Origin: Sabellastarte sp. h YS-2021
Taxonomy: Eukaryota > Annelida > Polychaeta > Sabellida > Sabellidae
DNA length: 64,000 nucleotides
Assembly (NCBI GenBank): GCA_964017235.1
Contig: OZ024936.1
Location: forward strand, 55,789,028 to 55,853,027
Direction of reading: 5' to 3'
Shown here: piece after piece, positions 22,701-34,394 of the stretch
How the letters are laid out: the number at the start of each line of letters is the position of its first letter
Position numbering within the stretch: position 1 is the first letter of the stretch
Notes under the pieces: model-generated
Seen by the model: only the letters and a program-made list of their open reading frames with translations
What the model was told of the DNA's origin: nothing
Database searches by the model: none
Program-made: the position numbers and the translations under genes

Positions 22701-25700
22701 AAACAAAATACTCTAAATGCAATAATTTCCAAGTTATAAACGATTTACTCAACAGTGATAACCTAAAAGTAGCTATTACTCAGCTATGCCATGAGCTACA
22801 GGTCTGAAATTTTACTATGTTATAGCTGACCCAAAAGTAGGTGAACAACATATTTAAGCAAAATACTGTAAATGCAATAGTTTTCAAGTTACAACTGATT
22901 TACTCAATAGTGATGACCTAAAAGTAGCTATTACTCAGCTATGCCATGAGCTACAGGTCTGAAATTTTACTATGTTATAGCTGACCCAAAAGTAGGTGAA
23001 CAACATATTTAAGCAAAATACTGTAAATGCAATAGTTTTCAAGTTACAACTGATTTACTCAATAGTGATGACCTAAAAGTAGCTATTACTCAGCTATGCC
23101 ATGAGCTACAGGTCTGAAATTTTACTATGTTATAGCTGACCCAAAAGTAGGTGAACAACATATTTAAGCAAAATACTGTAAATGCAATAGTTTTCAAGTT
23201 ACAACTGATTTACTCAATAGTGATGACCTAAAAGTAGCTATTACTCAGCTATGCCATGAGCTACAGGTCTGTAATTTCACTATGTTATAGCTGACCCAAA
23301 AGTAGCTGAATAACATATTTATACGAAATTCTCTAAATGCAATAGTTTTCCAATTACAACTGATTTACTCAATAGTGAGAACTTCAAAGTAGCTATTACT
23401 CAGCTATGCAATGAGCCACAGATCTGAAACTTCACTATGTTATAGCTGATCCCAAAATAGGTGAATAACATATTGAAACAAAATACTCTAAATGCAATAG
23501 TTTCCAAGTTATAAGCGATTTACTCAACAGTGATAACCTAAAAGTAGCTATTACTCAGCTATGCCATGAGCTACAGGTCTGAAATTTTACTATGTTATAG
23601 CTGACCCAAAAGTAGGTGAACAACATATTTAAGCAAAATACTGTAAATGCAATAGTTTTCAAGTTACAACTGATTTACTCAATAGTGATGACCTAAAAGT
23701 AGCTATTACTCAGCTATGCCATGAGCTACAGGTCTGAAATTTTACTATGTTATAGCTGACCCAAAAGTAGGTGAACAACATATTTAAGCAAAATACTGTA
23801 AATGCAATAGTTTTCAAGTTACAACTGATTTACTCAATAGTGATGACCTAAAAGTAGCTATTACTCAGCTATGCCATGAGCTACAGGTCTGAAATTTTAC
23901 TATGTTATAGCTGACCCAAAAGTAGGTGAACAACATATTTAAGCAAAATACTGTAAATGCAATAGTTTTCAAGTTACAACTGATTTACTCAATAGTGATG
24001 ACCTAAAAGTAGCTATTACTCAGCTATGCCATGAGCTACAGGTCTGAAATTTTACTATGTTATAGTTGACCCAAAAGTAGCTGAATAACATATTTATACT
24101 AAATTCTCTAAATGCAATAGTTTTCCAATTACAACTGATTTACTCAACAGTGATAACCTAAAAGTAGCTATTACTCAGCTATGCCATGAGCTACAGGTCT
24201 GAAATTTTACTATGTTCTAGCTGACCCAAAAGTAGGTGAACAACATATTTAAGCAAAATACTGTAAATGCAATAGTTTTCAAGTTACAACTGATTTACTC
24301 AATAGTGATGACCTAAAAGTAGCTATTACACAGCTATGCCATGAGCTACAGGTCTGTAATTTCACTATGTTATAGCTGACCCAAAAGTAGCTGAATAACA
24401 TATTTATACTAAATTCTCTAAATGCAATAGTTTTCCAATTACAACTGATTTACTCAACAGTGATAACCTAAAAGTAGCTATTACTCAGCTATGCCATGAG
24501 CTACAGGTCTGAAATTTTACTATGTTCTAGCTGACCCAAAAGTAGGTGAACAACATATTTAAGCAAAATACTGTAAATGCAATAGTTTTCAAGTTACAAC
24601 TGATTTACTCAATAGTGATGACCTAAAAGTAGCTATTACTCAGCTATGCCATGAGCTACAGGTCTGTAATTTCACTATGTTATAGCTGACCCAAAAGTAG
24701 CTGAATAACATAATTATACGAAATTCTCTAAATGCAATAGTTTTCCAATTACAACTGATTTACTCAATAGTGAGAACTTCAAAGTAGCTATTACACAGCT
24801 ATGCAATGAGCCACAGATCTGAAACTTCACCATGTTATAGCTGATCCCAAAATAGGTGAATAACATATTGAAACAAAATACTCTAAATGCAATAGTTTCC
24901 AAGTTATAAGCGATTTACTCAACAGTGATAACCGAAATGTAGCTATTACTCAGCTATGCAATGAGTCACGGGTCTGGAACTTCACTATGTTATAGCTGAC
25001 CCCAAAATAGGTGAATAACATATTGAAACAAAATACTCTAAATGCAATAATTTCCAAGTTATAAGCGATTTACTCAACAGTGATAACCTAAAAGTAGCTA
25101 TTACTCAGCTATGCCATGAGCTACAGGTCTGAAATTTTACTATGTTATAGCTGACCCAAAAGTAGGTGAACAACATATTTAAGCAAAATACTGTAAATGC
25201 AATAGTTTTCAAGTTACAACTGATTTACTCAATAGTGATGACCTAAAAGTAGCTATTACTCAGCTATGCCATGAGCTACAGGTCTGAAATTTTACTATGT
25301 TATAGCTGACCCAAAAGTAGGTGAACAACATATTTAAGCAAAATACTGTAAATGCAATAGTTTTCAAGTTACAACTGATTTACTCAATAGTGATGACCTA
25401 AAAGTAGCTATTACTCAGCTATGCCATGAGCTACAGGTCTGAAATTTTACTATGTTATAGCTGACCCAAAAGTAGGTGAACAACATATTTAAGCAAAGTA
25501 CTGTAAATGCAATAGTTTTCAAGTTACAACTGATTTACTCAATAGTGATGACCTAAAAGTAGCTATTACTCAGCTATGCCATGAGCTACAGGTCTGAAAT
25601 TTTACTATGTTATAGTTGACCCAAAAGTAGCTGAATAACATATTTATACTAAATTCTCTAAATGCAATAGTTTTCCAATTACAACTGATTTACTCAACAG

Positions 25701-27100
25701 TGATAACCTAAAAGTAGCTATTACTCAGCTATGCCATGAGCTACAGGTCTGAAATTTTACTATGTTATAGCTGACCCAAAAGTAGGTGAACAACATATTT
25801 AAGCAAAATACTGTAAATGCAATAGTTTTCAAGTTACAACTGATTTACTCAATAGTGATGACCTAAAAGTAGCTATTACTCAGCTATGCCATGAGCTACA
25901 GGTCTGAAATTTTACTATGTTATAGCTGACCCAAAAGTAGGTGAACAACATATTTAAGCAAAATACTGTAAATGCAATAGTTTTCAAGTTACAACTGATT
26001 TACTCAATAGTGATGACCTAAAAGTAGCTATTACTCAGCTATGCCATGAGCTACAGGTCTGAAATTTTACTATGTTATAGTTGACCCAAAAGTAGCTGAA
26101 TAACATATTTATACTAAATTCTCTAAATGCAATAATTTTCCAATTACAACTGATTTACTCAATAGTGAGAACCTCAAAGTAGTTATTACTCAGCTATGCA
26201 ATGAGCTACAGGTCTGAAATTTCACTATGTTATAGCTGACCCAAAAGTAGGTGAACAACATATTAAAGCAAAATACTGTAAATGCAATAGTTTTCAAGTT
26301 ACAACTGATTTACTCAATAGTGATGACCTAAAAGTAGCTATTACTCAGCTATGCCATGAGCTACAGGTCTGAAATTTTACTATGTTATAGCTGACCCAAA
26401 AGTAGGTGAACAACATATTTAAGCAAAATACTGTAAATGCAATAGTTTTCAAGTTACAACTGATTTACTCAATAGTGATGACCTAAAAGTAGCTATTACT
26501 CAGCTATGCCATGAGCTACAGGTCTGAAATTTTACTATGTTATAGCTGACCCAAAAGTAGCTGAATAACATATTTATACGAAATTCTCTAAATGCAATAG
26601 TTTTCCAATTACAACTGATTTACTCAATAGTGAGAACTTCAAAGTAGCTATTACTCAGCTATGCAATGAGCCACAGATCTGAAACTTCACTATGTTATAG
26701 CTGATCCCAAAATAGGTGAATAACATATTGAAACAAAATACTCTAAATGCAATAGTTTCCAAGTTATAAGCGATTTACTCAACAGTGATAACCTAAAAGT
26801 AGCTATTACTCAGCTATGCCATGAGCTACAGGTCTGAAATTTTACTATGTTATAGCTGACCAAAAAGTAGCTGAATAACATATTTATACGAAATTCTCTA
26901 AATGCAATAGTTTTGAAGTTATAAGCAATTTACTCAACAGTGATAACGTAAAAGTAGCTATTACTCAGCTATGCCATGAGCTACAGGTCTAAAATTTTAC
27001 TATGTTATAGCTGACCCAAAAGTAGCTGAATAACATATTTATACGAAATTCTCTAAATGCAATAGTTTTTAAGTTACAAGTGATTCTACTCATGATGGAA
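19790..27100. repeat. 155-bp satellite array, about 47 units, with higher-order structure
   Basis: Unit phrase TGATTTACTCAATAGTGATG...GCTATTACTCAGCTATG...GGTCTGAAATTTTACTATG, with a period of 155 bp (for example 21051 to 21206). A variant run at 22389-22577 reappears at 24714-24902, exactly 2,325 bp (15 units) away, with shared rare variants. Edge units (before 20300 and after 26900) are more diverged. It has no coding potential; short ORFs in it are artefacts. Related to the 133-bp family. Confidence 0.95.
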
Positions 27101-27650
27101 GTTACTGAAAAGCCCAAAAGTAGCTATTACTCACTTAGCTATTGAGACAGGCACCCAACTTACTCACCATATTGTAGCTATGAAAAAAGTAGCTGAATAA
27201 CATATTTTAACAAAATGCTCTAGATGCAACAGTTTTCAAGTTATAAATGATTTTGTGCATGATTTCATGAATGTTAATGCATTAAAAATTATTAAAAAAA
27301 ATTATTAAAAAAAAAGTAAGAGAGATCCAGGTCTCATACTCACACAAGAGAATCTACCTCTGGCCTAGTACATATATGCAAGATATGAGAGAAATCCCTG
27401 CAATAGTCACTGAGAAAATTGTGATAAAAAGTTGAAATTTTCACACTTTTGGTGGGGGTACCCCCCTTGTAATGTCTCTAGCAAACAGACGAACAGACAG
27501 ATTTGCATGCCTTGAACAATTTTTCATCCTCGATAGATAAGGTATCTTTTAAAAAAAACAGCACGTCTCTAGGCCTTGTAGTTTTGGAGGAGAAGTTGTT
27601 CACGCGGACGCGTACGCGGACGCCCACGCCGCAGAGTGATGACATAATGC
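27100..27650. other. Right non-array module of the 9-kb element
   Basis: A degenerate last satellite unit, then A/T-rich sequence, a GGGGGTACCCCCC palindrome near 27463, and a GC-rich stretch of GCGGACGC repeats (27601-27635) just before the terminal hairpin. Sequence around 27310-27350 also matches 58735-58790. Confidence 0.6.
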
Positions 27651-27678
27651 CAGCTGACTGACAAGTCAGCTGACATAA

Positions 27679-28275
27679 AAAGCCAAATCTGTGTCATTGT
27701 TGTCCGATGGGAGCACAGACATATCTGTCAAAGAAAATGAAATAATTTTTGCACGTTTCGCTATAGAGGGGACCATACATGTATTTTTTTGGGCAATTGT
27801 TGCAGTAGAAAGGGCAAATGCTGATCATATATACCAAGCTTTGCGCAAAGGCATTTCAATTGCATTTCCCGACTTCAATTTGCAAAATAGCTTGAGTAAA
27901 GTTGTTGGATTTGGAGCGGATGGAGCCTCAGTAAATACAGGTGAAAAAGGTGGCGTTATTGCCATAATGAGGAAAAATTTGAACTCTGACATTCTCATGG
28001 TAGGATGCTTAGTTCATCGCCTTGAACTGGCCTACAAGGCAGCTATGAAGAAGTCAAAATTGTACAGTCGCATCATGTCTTTGCTGTCAGGCCTTTATGG
28101 CTTTTATCACACAAGTGCCTTACAACGACAGAACTTAAAGCAAGCTGCCGAGGCAACCAAGTGTCCCTTTGCTGTTCCACTCAGAGTTGTTGGGACTCGT
28201 TGGGTGTCCCATACACTTTTGGCATTGAATCAACTTTGGAAGGCTTATCCTGCTCTGGAAATACACCTGAGTCAG
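27679..28275 (+). pseudogene. hAT2 transposase, catalytic exon A
   Basis: The frame opens just after the insertion with KAKSVSLLSDGSTDISV, the usual context of the first catalytic Asp in this hAT group. VGFGADGASVNTGEKGG carries the second Asp, and VGCLVHRLELAYK is the conserved CxxH-type region. It ends RVVGTRWVSHTLLALNQLW...LSQ at a clean GT donor (28276). The apparent GTG start at 27691 is not a start; the segment is the continuation of the N-terminal part at 17903-18558. Apart from the upstream interruption it has no stop or frameshift. Confidence 0.85.
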
Positions 28276-28716
28276 GTATTGTAAAGTCTTTAACCCTTTG
28301 ATGAACTGGTATATTAAGAAATTATGTTTACTCTTGTAAACCTATCCTTTTGAAAAAGCATACCCACATTAATTTTCATTTTTTTTCCTTGTTTTCTCTG
28401 GGGCATTGACCCCTGCAATGTCTCTGGCTTACAAATATTGAATTCTGTTTTTGTTGTGTTGTGCCCTAGATTCTGTCTTTTGATGGAGGTTAAGTGCCAT
28501 AAAAGTACTGTTAGAAATAAACTTATTGACAGTAATTGTTCTAACAATAAAACATACAATAAACACCACACAGTATTTTGATAGGGGCCCTGGTGTGATT
28601 GATATGATCAATTAGTATCTGTGATAGAAAAGTTGATCTGTACATCCCACTCTTTATCCCATCTCACCGTTGTGATGTGCAAGTTGTCAAATGCTAATTT
28701 TTAATTAATGTTTTAG
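28276..28716 (+). other. hAT2 transposase intron 1 (GT-AG, phase 0)
   Basis: The donor CAG|GTATTG and acceptor TGTTTTAG|GTTGC bound a 441-bp AT-rich segment. Coding homology resumes in frame directly after it (LSQ then VAIGNGPGN). Confidence 0.85.
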
Positions 28717-29692
28717 GTTGCTATTGGCAATGGGCCCGGCAATCTACAATCAAAGGCAAAGAATTTTCACAAGGCCTTGGTTGCAAAAGATGTGATTGTC
28801 TTCCGTCATCTTCTCCATGACATACTTTCTACACTATCTAAGGTGTCACTGACATGGCAACGTCAAGATGCCAGCATTCATGAATGCTTTGATTCTCTTC
28901 AAGGGGCATTGCTATTGATCCGCAAATTCTTGACAACCCCTGGATTTTTTCTGAGCAAAGTTCAGGATGACGATTGTTCCGTGGTCACTGACGCCAAATA
29001 CTGTGGGGTGGATCTAAAAGGCAACTTAGATCAATACAACAAAGAACACACTGAAGTAGTTACTGCTGTCATTATGTGTCTTGAGCAAAGATTTAGTGAC
29101 ATCAGTGATGGTTTACTTGCCAGTACCAAGATAGCTAATTTGAAAACCTGGCCCTCTGATTTCCACGAAGATTTTGGAGATGAAAACATCAAAATCCTCT
29201 GCAAGCATTTTGGTGAGCGACTTGATAAAGTGTGCAGCCTGCCTGATATTCAGCCTGAGTGGACATTACTTCAAAAAAGTCTGTATGAAAACCACAAAAA
29301 TGAAATCCACTCAGATTTAACTCCACTTACCTGGGAAAAAATCAACAAAATGTACAAAGAGTCATTTCCCAACTGCCTGCAGCTCTTTGACTTGCTTCTT
29401 TCCCTACCTGCAAGCTCTGCTGTGTGTGAGCGTGGATTCAGCCAAATGAAGATTATCAAGAACGAGTACCGTAACAGAATGGGTAACTCATCCCTGTGTG
29501 ACTTGATACTAATAAAGCTACACTCACCTGAAGTTGCTGATTTTGACCCTTGTCAGGCCATTCATTATTGGAATTCGTCTTCTAGCAGAGCCAGGCGCAC
29601 AGACAGAAACAGCACATTGGCAGAACAAGAGGCAGATGGTGCTGCTGCGGCTGCCCATAGTGTCAACCCAGAGACTGATAAGTCGGATATGG
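28717..29692 (+). pseudogene. hAT2 transposase, catalytic exon B with hATC dimerisation domain
   Basis: An open 976-nt exon starting VAIGNGPGNLQSKAKNFHK. It carries the insertion-domain region (FFLSKVQDDDCSVVTDAKY) and ends with the hAT C-terminal dimerisation motif: LFDLLLSLPASSAVCERGFS, then QMKIIKNEYRNRMGNSSL and CDLILIKL. The conserved Glu region and the ERGFS motif are intact. The donor ATGG|GTAAGT lies at 29693. No stops or frameshifts are seen, which contrasts with the broken 5' half. Confidence 0.88.
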
Positions 29693-30063
29693 GTAAGTGC
29701 TTAAAATCTATAATGTTTTGCATAATTTTACTCAAAATAGCAAAGGAATGTCAAATATTTTACCTACCTTAGATTTAAAGCCTGCTTGCAGTAATTTGCA
29801 ATTAGTATTGACTGGAGTAAAATTTTATTATATTCAGTGTAAAAGTGTAATTTTATTAACAAAAAGGTCCACAATAAGAGAGGTTTAATGTTGGCCACCA
29901 CTGACAAAGGTCCAGAGTAAGAGAGCCTAATGTTGGCCACAACTACCCAGGGTCCAGAGTAACGAAAGGTTGGCTACCAATATCCATGTGATTAAGGTTA
30001 CATACTTCTGACAATTCATCAATATTATCACTTCTGATATTTCTGATGAATTTTGTTTTTCAG

Positions 30064-30158
30064 ATGCTGAACCTGAAGACTTCATAGATTCTGATATTTC
30101 ACAGTGTTCTGACCTGGACAGCGACTTTAATGACTTTGCCGAAAGTGAAAATGAGTAA
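30064..30158 (+). pseudogene. hAT2 transposase, terminal acidic exon
   Basis: The acceptor GTTTTTCAG (ending 30063) joins the phase-1 donor at 29692. The exon encodes DAEPEDFIDSDISQCSD and further acidic residues, ending FAESENE and TAA at 30156-30158. The intron between (29693-30063) is 371 bp and holds nothing else that I can identify. Confidence 0.75.
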
Positions 30159-30558
30159 ATGAACTGCGTATTGTTTTATTTTAATTTGTGAAATATTATC
30201 CTAAGCAATAGACATACAAACTCACTTAAACAGTGTTGTTAATAGACATTAAGTTGACAAGATGTGAAAAAAAATTAAGTACCATTTTTCACTTTACAAT
30301 TTTTAAGTGTATTTTTACATATAGTAATTTTGTGGAACTTCTATAACAAATTATTTGCTATATCATGTATTAGGCCTAACTGGACCCAGATTTACTGTAG
30401 TTTTTCAAGTAGGTGTACAGTACTCAGGTGTATGCAATTAACTATATGTCGATTTGGTAAATAAACTTCGGACTTGTTATTTTTGGCTCGGACCTTTTCA
30501 TTTTCAGAGTTGAAGGTCCTTCGGACCACCTCCATATTTTTCTTAAGCGTGAACACTG
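30159..30558 (+). other. hAT2 3' untranslated and terminal region
   Basis: AT-rich sequence after the transposase stop, ending in the GAACACTG terminus. A GGTCCTTCGGACC palindrome at about 30520-30532 lies close to the end. Confidence 0.6.
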
Positions 30559-30566
30559 CCATCAAG
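30559..30566. repeat. hAT2 target-site duplication, right copy
   Basis: CCATCAAG, identical to 17487-17494. Confidence 0.95.
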
Positions 30567-30829
30567 CCATTTTGAGATACTGTCTGGAAATGAAAAAACT
30601 TAAACTCAATATAAGTATCTTACTAGTAGGAGTTTAAGGTCACCAAACTATACAGCACACCCTGAGGATCAGTTACATCCACATGTCAAATTTGAATTAA
30701 ATCTGACAAGCCATTTTTGAGATACTGTCCGGAATACAAAGTGTGACGACGACGCCACAAAATTGGATGACAAAGCAATCCCTATATGCCACGCAGCATA
30801 AATGCTGGTGACACAAAAAGCAGAGCAAA

Positions 30830-30981
30830 TTATGCACAGCTTTTCATTGGTTACAGAAGGGTCATCCCCTTTCCTAGCTTCTCTGCAAGATGGACAGTAG
30901 TTATGTGTATCAAAAGCGAAGCAACAATGTCTACATTTAAATGATCTGGGCTTGTTAGAACTCACTTGGTGGGAGGACATT
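30830..30981 (-). pseudogene. DIRS gag N-terminal relic
   Basis: The minus-strand frame begins at an internal Met near 30981 and reads MSSHQVSSNKPRSFKCRHCC, then NYCPSCREARKGDDPSVTNE and KLCIICSAF. The cysteine pattern and REARKGDDP match the start of DIRS-A gag (CARCREKGKGTDPCIT). Only about 50 codons remain before the homology ends; the surrounding longer open frame (30669-31181) is not gag. Confidence 0.7.
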
Positions 30982-31034
30982 TTTAAGCAATAAATCCAAG
31001 CAGTACGCACCGGAACTCTCACAACAATGAAAAA

Positions 31035-31426
31035 AGGTAGGGCTGTGACGGGTACAAAAAAACAGCATCGAGTACTCGCCCTCTGACAACCGGCCCGAAT
31101 TCGAGTAACCGCGAGATTTAGTTCCCACCAGTAGAAGTCTTCTGTAAACAAATAGTCGATTCCGGAAACGAAACTTTTCAAGAAAAACGTCTCCTATTTA
31201 ATCAGATATTATAGATTATGGAGTAAACTGTAGGTTTTCAAGGGAAAACAACAACTTTAATTGATGTTATGTGACGGAAATGCTGAAATGCAGCATATTT
31301 TACAAACGTTTCGTTACGTGGGCGATAAAACAATACCTCGCGAGTAACCGAGTACTTAAAATTGACTCAAGTACAAGCCAAGATCAACTCGTACACCGAG
31401 GCTCGAGTACTCGTTAGCAGCCCTAA
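31035..31426. mobile_element. Small TIR element (~390 bp, hAT-like MITE)
   Basis: The left end TAGGGCTGTGACGGGTAC and the inverse of the right end TAGGGCTGCTAACGAGTAC match well. A-rich flanks give at best a partial 8-bp duplication. The interior has several GAGTACTCG palindromes. A related single end begins at 33489 (TTAGGGGTGTGACGAGTAC). Confidence 0.65.
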
Positions 31427-31439
31427 AAAATAGCATCAG

Positions 31440-33432
31440 AGATGCCCGTACCCCACAGCCTAGGGAAATATTTTCAACACCATGAGATACAGAAGCACTG
31501 TACCAGTACAAAGTTCAGGATACTTTCAGAGCACTGTCAGTTATATAAAGTTCCAAAAAATGTTTAAATGCAGAAAATGTTTAAAAGAAAGATAATGCAT
31601 GTAAAGATGAAGTATTAAAACAAGTCAATTCAATAACAAGATGACAGCATTAATCAGTAAACTAAAATTCAACATTCTTTATCTACATCTGCATGGCCGA
31701 ATTATGGTTTAGATGTTTTGAATACTACCATGCATACAGAAGTGGTAATACATTTAATGAACGCTTATGTGTGGTGTTGGAGCAAAATCTGTGGCTCACT
31801 TGATGAAATTCTATCTCTTACAATGGGAAGTTATGAAAGTAAAATTCTTAATAAATTCTAATATGAATTAACAGTGCTTAATCTGCATCAAAAGACAGAC
31901 CCAAAGGTGCAACAAGATTTTAAAGGTCAAGGTCACTACGACAAGGTCAAAGGTCAAATTAAGGTCACACCATGATAATACACACCTATGGCCTCTGACC
32001 AATGTCCCTACCAAGTATCAACTTCCTACACCTTACGGTTTCCGAGATATAGCCCGGACAAGATTTTATAGGTCAAGGTCACTACGGCAAGGTCAAAGGT
32101 CAAGGTCAGATCATGACGTTGCACAACTACACCCCCTAACCAATGTCTCTACTAAGTATCAACTTCCTACACCTTACGGTTTCTGAGATATAGCCTGGAC
32201 AAGATTTTATAGGTCAGGGTCACTACGGCAAGGTCAAATCCTGATCAGACCATGACGTTGCACACCTACACCCCCTACCCAATGTCCCTGCCAAATATCA
32301 ACTTCCTACACCTTACGGTTTCCGAGATATAGCCCGGACAAGATTTTATAGGTCAAGGTCACTACGGCAAGGTCAAAGGTCAAATCAAGGTCACACCATG
32401 ACGTTGCACAACTACACCCCCTAACCAATGTCCCTACCAAGTATCAACTTCCTACACCTTACGGTTTCTGAGATATAGCCCGGACACGATTTTATAGGTC
32501 AAGGTCACTACGGCAAGGTCAAAGGTCAAATCAAGGTCACACCATGACGTTTCACAACTACACCCCCTAACCAATGTCCCTACCAAGTATCAACTTCCTA
32601 CACCTTACGGTTTCTGAGATATAGCCTGGACAAGATTTTCAAACTCAAGGTCACTACGGCAAGGTCAAATCAAGGTCAGACCATGACGTTGCACAACTAC
32701 ACCCCCTAACCAATGTCCCTACCAAATATCAACTTCCTACACTTTACAGTTTCTGAGATATAGCCCGGACAAGATTTTATAGGTCAAGGTCACTACGGCA
32801 AGGTCAAAGGTCAAATCAAGGTCACACCATGACATTGCACAACTACACCCCCTAACCAATGTCCCTACCAAGTATCAACTTCCTACACCTTACGGTTTCT
32901 GAGATATAGCCTGGACAAGATTTTCAAACTCAAGGTCACTACGGCAAGGTCAAATCAAGGTCAGACCATGACGTTGCACAACTACACCCCCTAACCAATG
33001 TCCCTACCAAATATCAACTTCCTACACTTTACAGTTTCTGAGATATAGCCCGGACAAGATTTTATAGGTCAAGGTCACTACGGCAAGGTCAAATCAAGGT
33101 CACTCCATGACGTTGCACACCTACACCCCCTAACCAATATCCCTACCAAGTATCAACTTCCTACACTTTACAGTTTCTGAGATATAGCCCGGACAAGATT
33201 TTATAGGTCAAGGTCACTACGGCAAGGTCAAAGGTCAAATCAAGGTCAGACCATGACATTGCACAACTACACCCCCTAACCAATGTCCCTACCAAGTATT
33301 AACTTCCTACACCTTACGGTTTCTGAGATACAGCCCGGACAAACTTTTCCCCGCTGCCCGCCCACCCGCCCGCCCATCCGGACACCATGGGTGAAAACAA
33401 TACCCCGACAGCCCTTAAGGGCTGTGGGGTAA
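31440..33432 (+). mobile_element. HINE-like element with TACCCCACAGCC ends and ~10 internal repeats
   Basis: Left subterminal TACCCCACAGCC (31449-31460). The right end is a long hairpin, TACCCC-g-ACAGCCCTT then AAGGGCTGT-GGGGTA (33401-33431), whose second arm is the inverse of the left motif. Inside are a unique left module, about 10 tandem repeats of 139-146 bp, and a GCCCGCCC-type GC-rich stretch just before the hairpin. A second left end of this family is at 40011-40200. Confidence 0.8.
31915..33345. repeat. 139-146-bp tandem repeat, about 10 units, dense in AGGTCA
   Basis: The phrase ACTACGGCAAGGTCAAA starts near 32081, 32222, 32361, 32507, 32652, 32792, 32938, 33077 and 33216. Most units contain TCAAGGTCA and AAGGTCAAAGGTCAAATCAA, then CACCCCCTAACCAATGTCCC and a TTACGGTTTCTGAGATATAG box. 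Confidence 0.9.
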
Positions 33433-33436
33433 AAAA

Positions 33437-33934
33437 GGTAAAGAAATACTTATCCTGCAGAATTCAAAGTTTTACAGAATAAGCTATGATATTAGGGGTG
33501 TGACGAGTACAAATAATTCTGGTCGATTGCTCACAGATAAAAACTCGACTCGACATGGAGCCCTCGCGACATTTAGTATAATAATGATATGTAATAAAGT
33601 AAATGGCTGAATAGGAACATCCAATACGTATATCCTGATAAAACAGTGAAATAAAATAAGCTTATTTTAAACGCTTCCTAGTCATGCGACCAACGAGAAA
33701 AAGGACGATGCGCAGGATTACACTGCTATGGTACACTCTCAGGACAGAGGGATTCGGTCAAACACTAAACGTCTATTTTTCTTGGACGTTGGCCGGATGC
33801 CTGCAGCCGCCCGAGATAACATTCAGTTCCACATGGTAAGCTATTGTAGCGCAATAAAAATATGGTATTTTTTTATAGTTTTGACAAAGTATTAACTAGA
33901 GGATCGCTCGCAAAAAAAAAGATAATGTTTTTGC
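33437..33934 (-). repeat. Partial TIR element and orphan DIRS terminal repeat
   Basis: 33489-33600 starts with a TTAGGGGTGTGACGAGTAC end like that of the 31035 element, but no partner end is seen. 33695-33860 is the reverse complement of 5715-5850 plus the TAAGCTATTGT/CGCAATAAAAA border, so it is an isolated DIRS terminus. Confidence 0.55.
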
Positions 33935-34394
33935 ATAGCAAAAACAAAGCGTCCCGAAAAGGATATAAAGGTGAGTGCTAAAGTATTAAGAAAATGCTTC
34001 GTTTCTAACCTTATACTGTTGTGGCAACCAAAGTCAGCGCAGTCTGCTCTATCTAGCACGGTTTTCACGATATAAGCATTTTTGTGTTTTGCAAAAAATA
34101 AAAAAATTAAAAATGTCCGCTATATTTGGCGACACAAAAATATTTTGAAAATTGGCATGGCTACTCTGCAGAGATACCCAGCAGGTCCAAAATTTTGTTG
34201 AGTTCGCTCCATATAGCACAGTTTTCGAGATATAAGCATTTTTGTGTTTTGCAAAAACTTTGAAAATTCAAAATGGCCACCATTTTTGGGGAGACAAAAA
34301 TTTTTGTCAAGACCACTGCCGTGGTGTGTATCTCCCGCCGAGCATTAAAGCAGAAGAAATAGCTTTTCCGAGATATTCACAATTTTTCATTTTC

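Larger units (their letters stand above)
18558..27674 (+). mobile_element. Giant (~9.1 kb) HINE-like tandem-repeat element inside the hAT2 transposase gene
   Basis: Starts with the hairpin GTGCCCGT-GA-ACGGGCAC (18558-18575) and subterminal GTCAGCTGACTG (18579-18590). It ends with the hairpin CAGCTGACT-GACA-AGTCAGCTG (27651-27672), whose last arm is the inverse of the left motif. Inside are about 6 units of a 147-bp repeat (18840-19790), about 47 units of a 155-bp satellite (19790-27100), and a right module (27100-27650) with GGACGCG-type short repeats. Transposase homology stops and restarts at the two boundaries. I see no convincing splice sites, so insertion rather than an intron is preferred. 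Confidence 0.7.
17495..30558 (+). mobile_element. hAT2: complete hAT transposon with perfect 8-bp TSD, carrying ~9 kb of satellite
   Basis: The element begins CAGTGTTCGAAC and ends GCGTGAACACTG, and is flanked by identical 8-bp CCATCAAG duplications, the classical hAT signature. Joining the flanks restores the phrase TCAAGCCATTTTTGAGATACTGTC found elsewhere in the repeat. Transposase exons lie at 17903-18558, about 27682-28275, 28717-29692 and 30064-30158. The block at 18558-27674 is a nested tandem-repeat element. The length of 13,064 bp is very large for a hAT and is explained by that insertion. Confidence 0.92.

Noticed and set aside
27463..27475. GGGGGTACCCCCC palindrome as a terminal hairpin
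   Set aside because: It lies 180 bp inside the element end and has no loop; the real terminal hairpin is at 27651-27672.
18558..27674. The satellite block as an intron of the hAT2 transposase
   Set aside because: No good acceptor (no pyrimidine tract before 27679), and both edges carry the hairpin and inverted motif of a mobile element. Not fully excluded without sister copies.
30669..31181. 170-aa ORF as an intact gene
   Set aside because: Only the internal 50 codons match DIRS gag; the rest reads through the small TIR element and other repeats.
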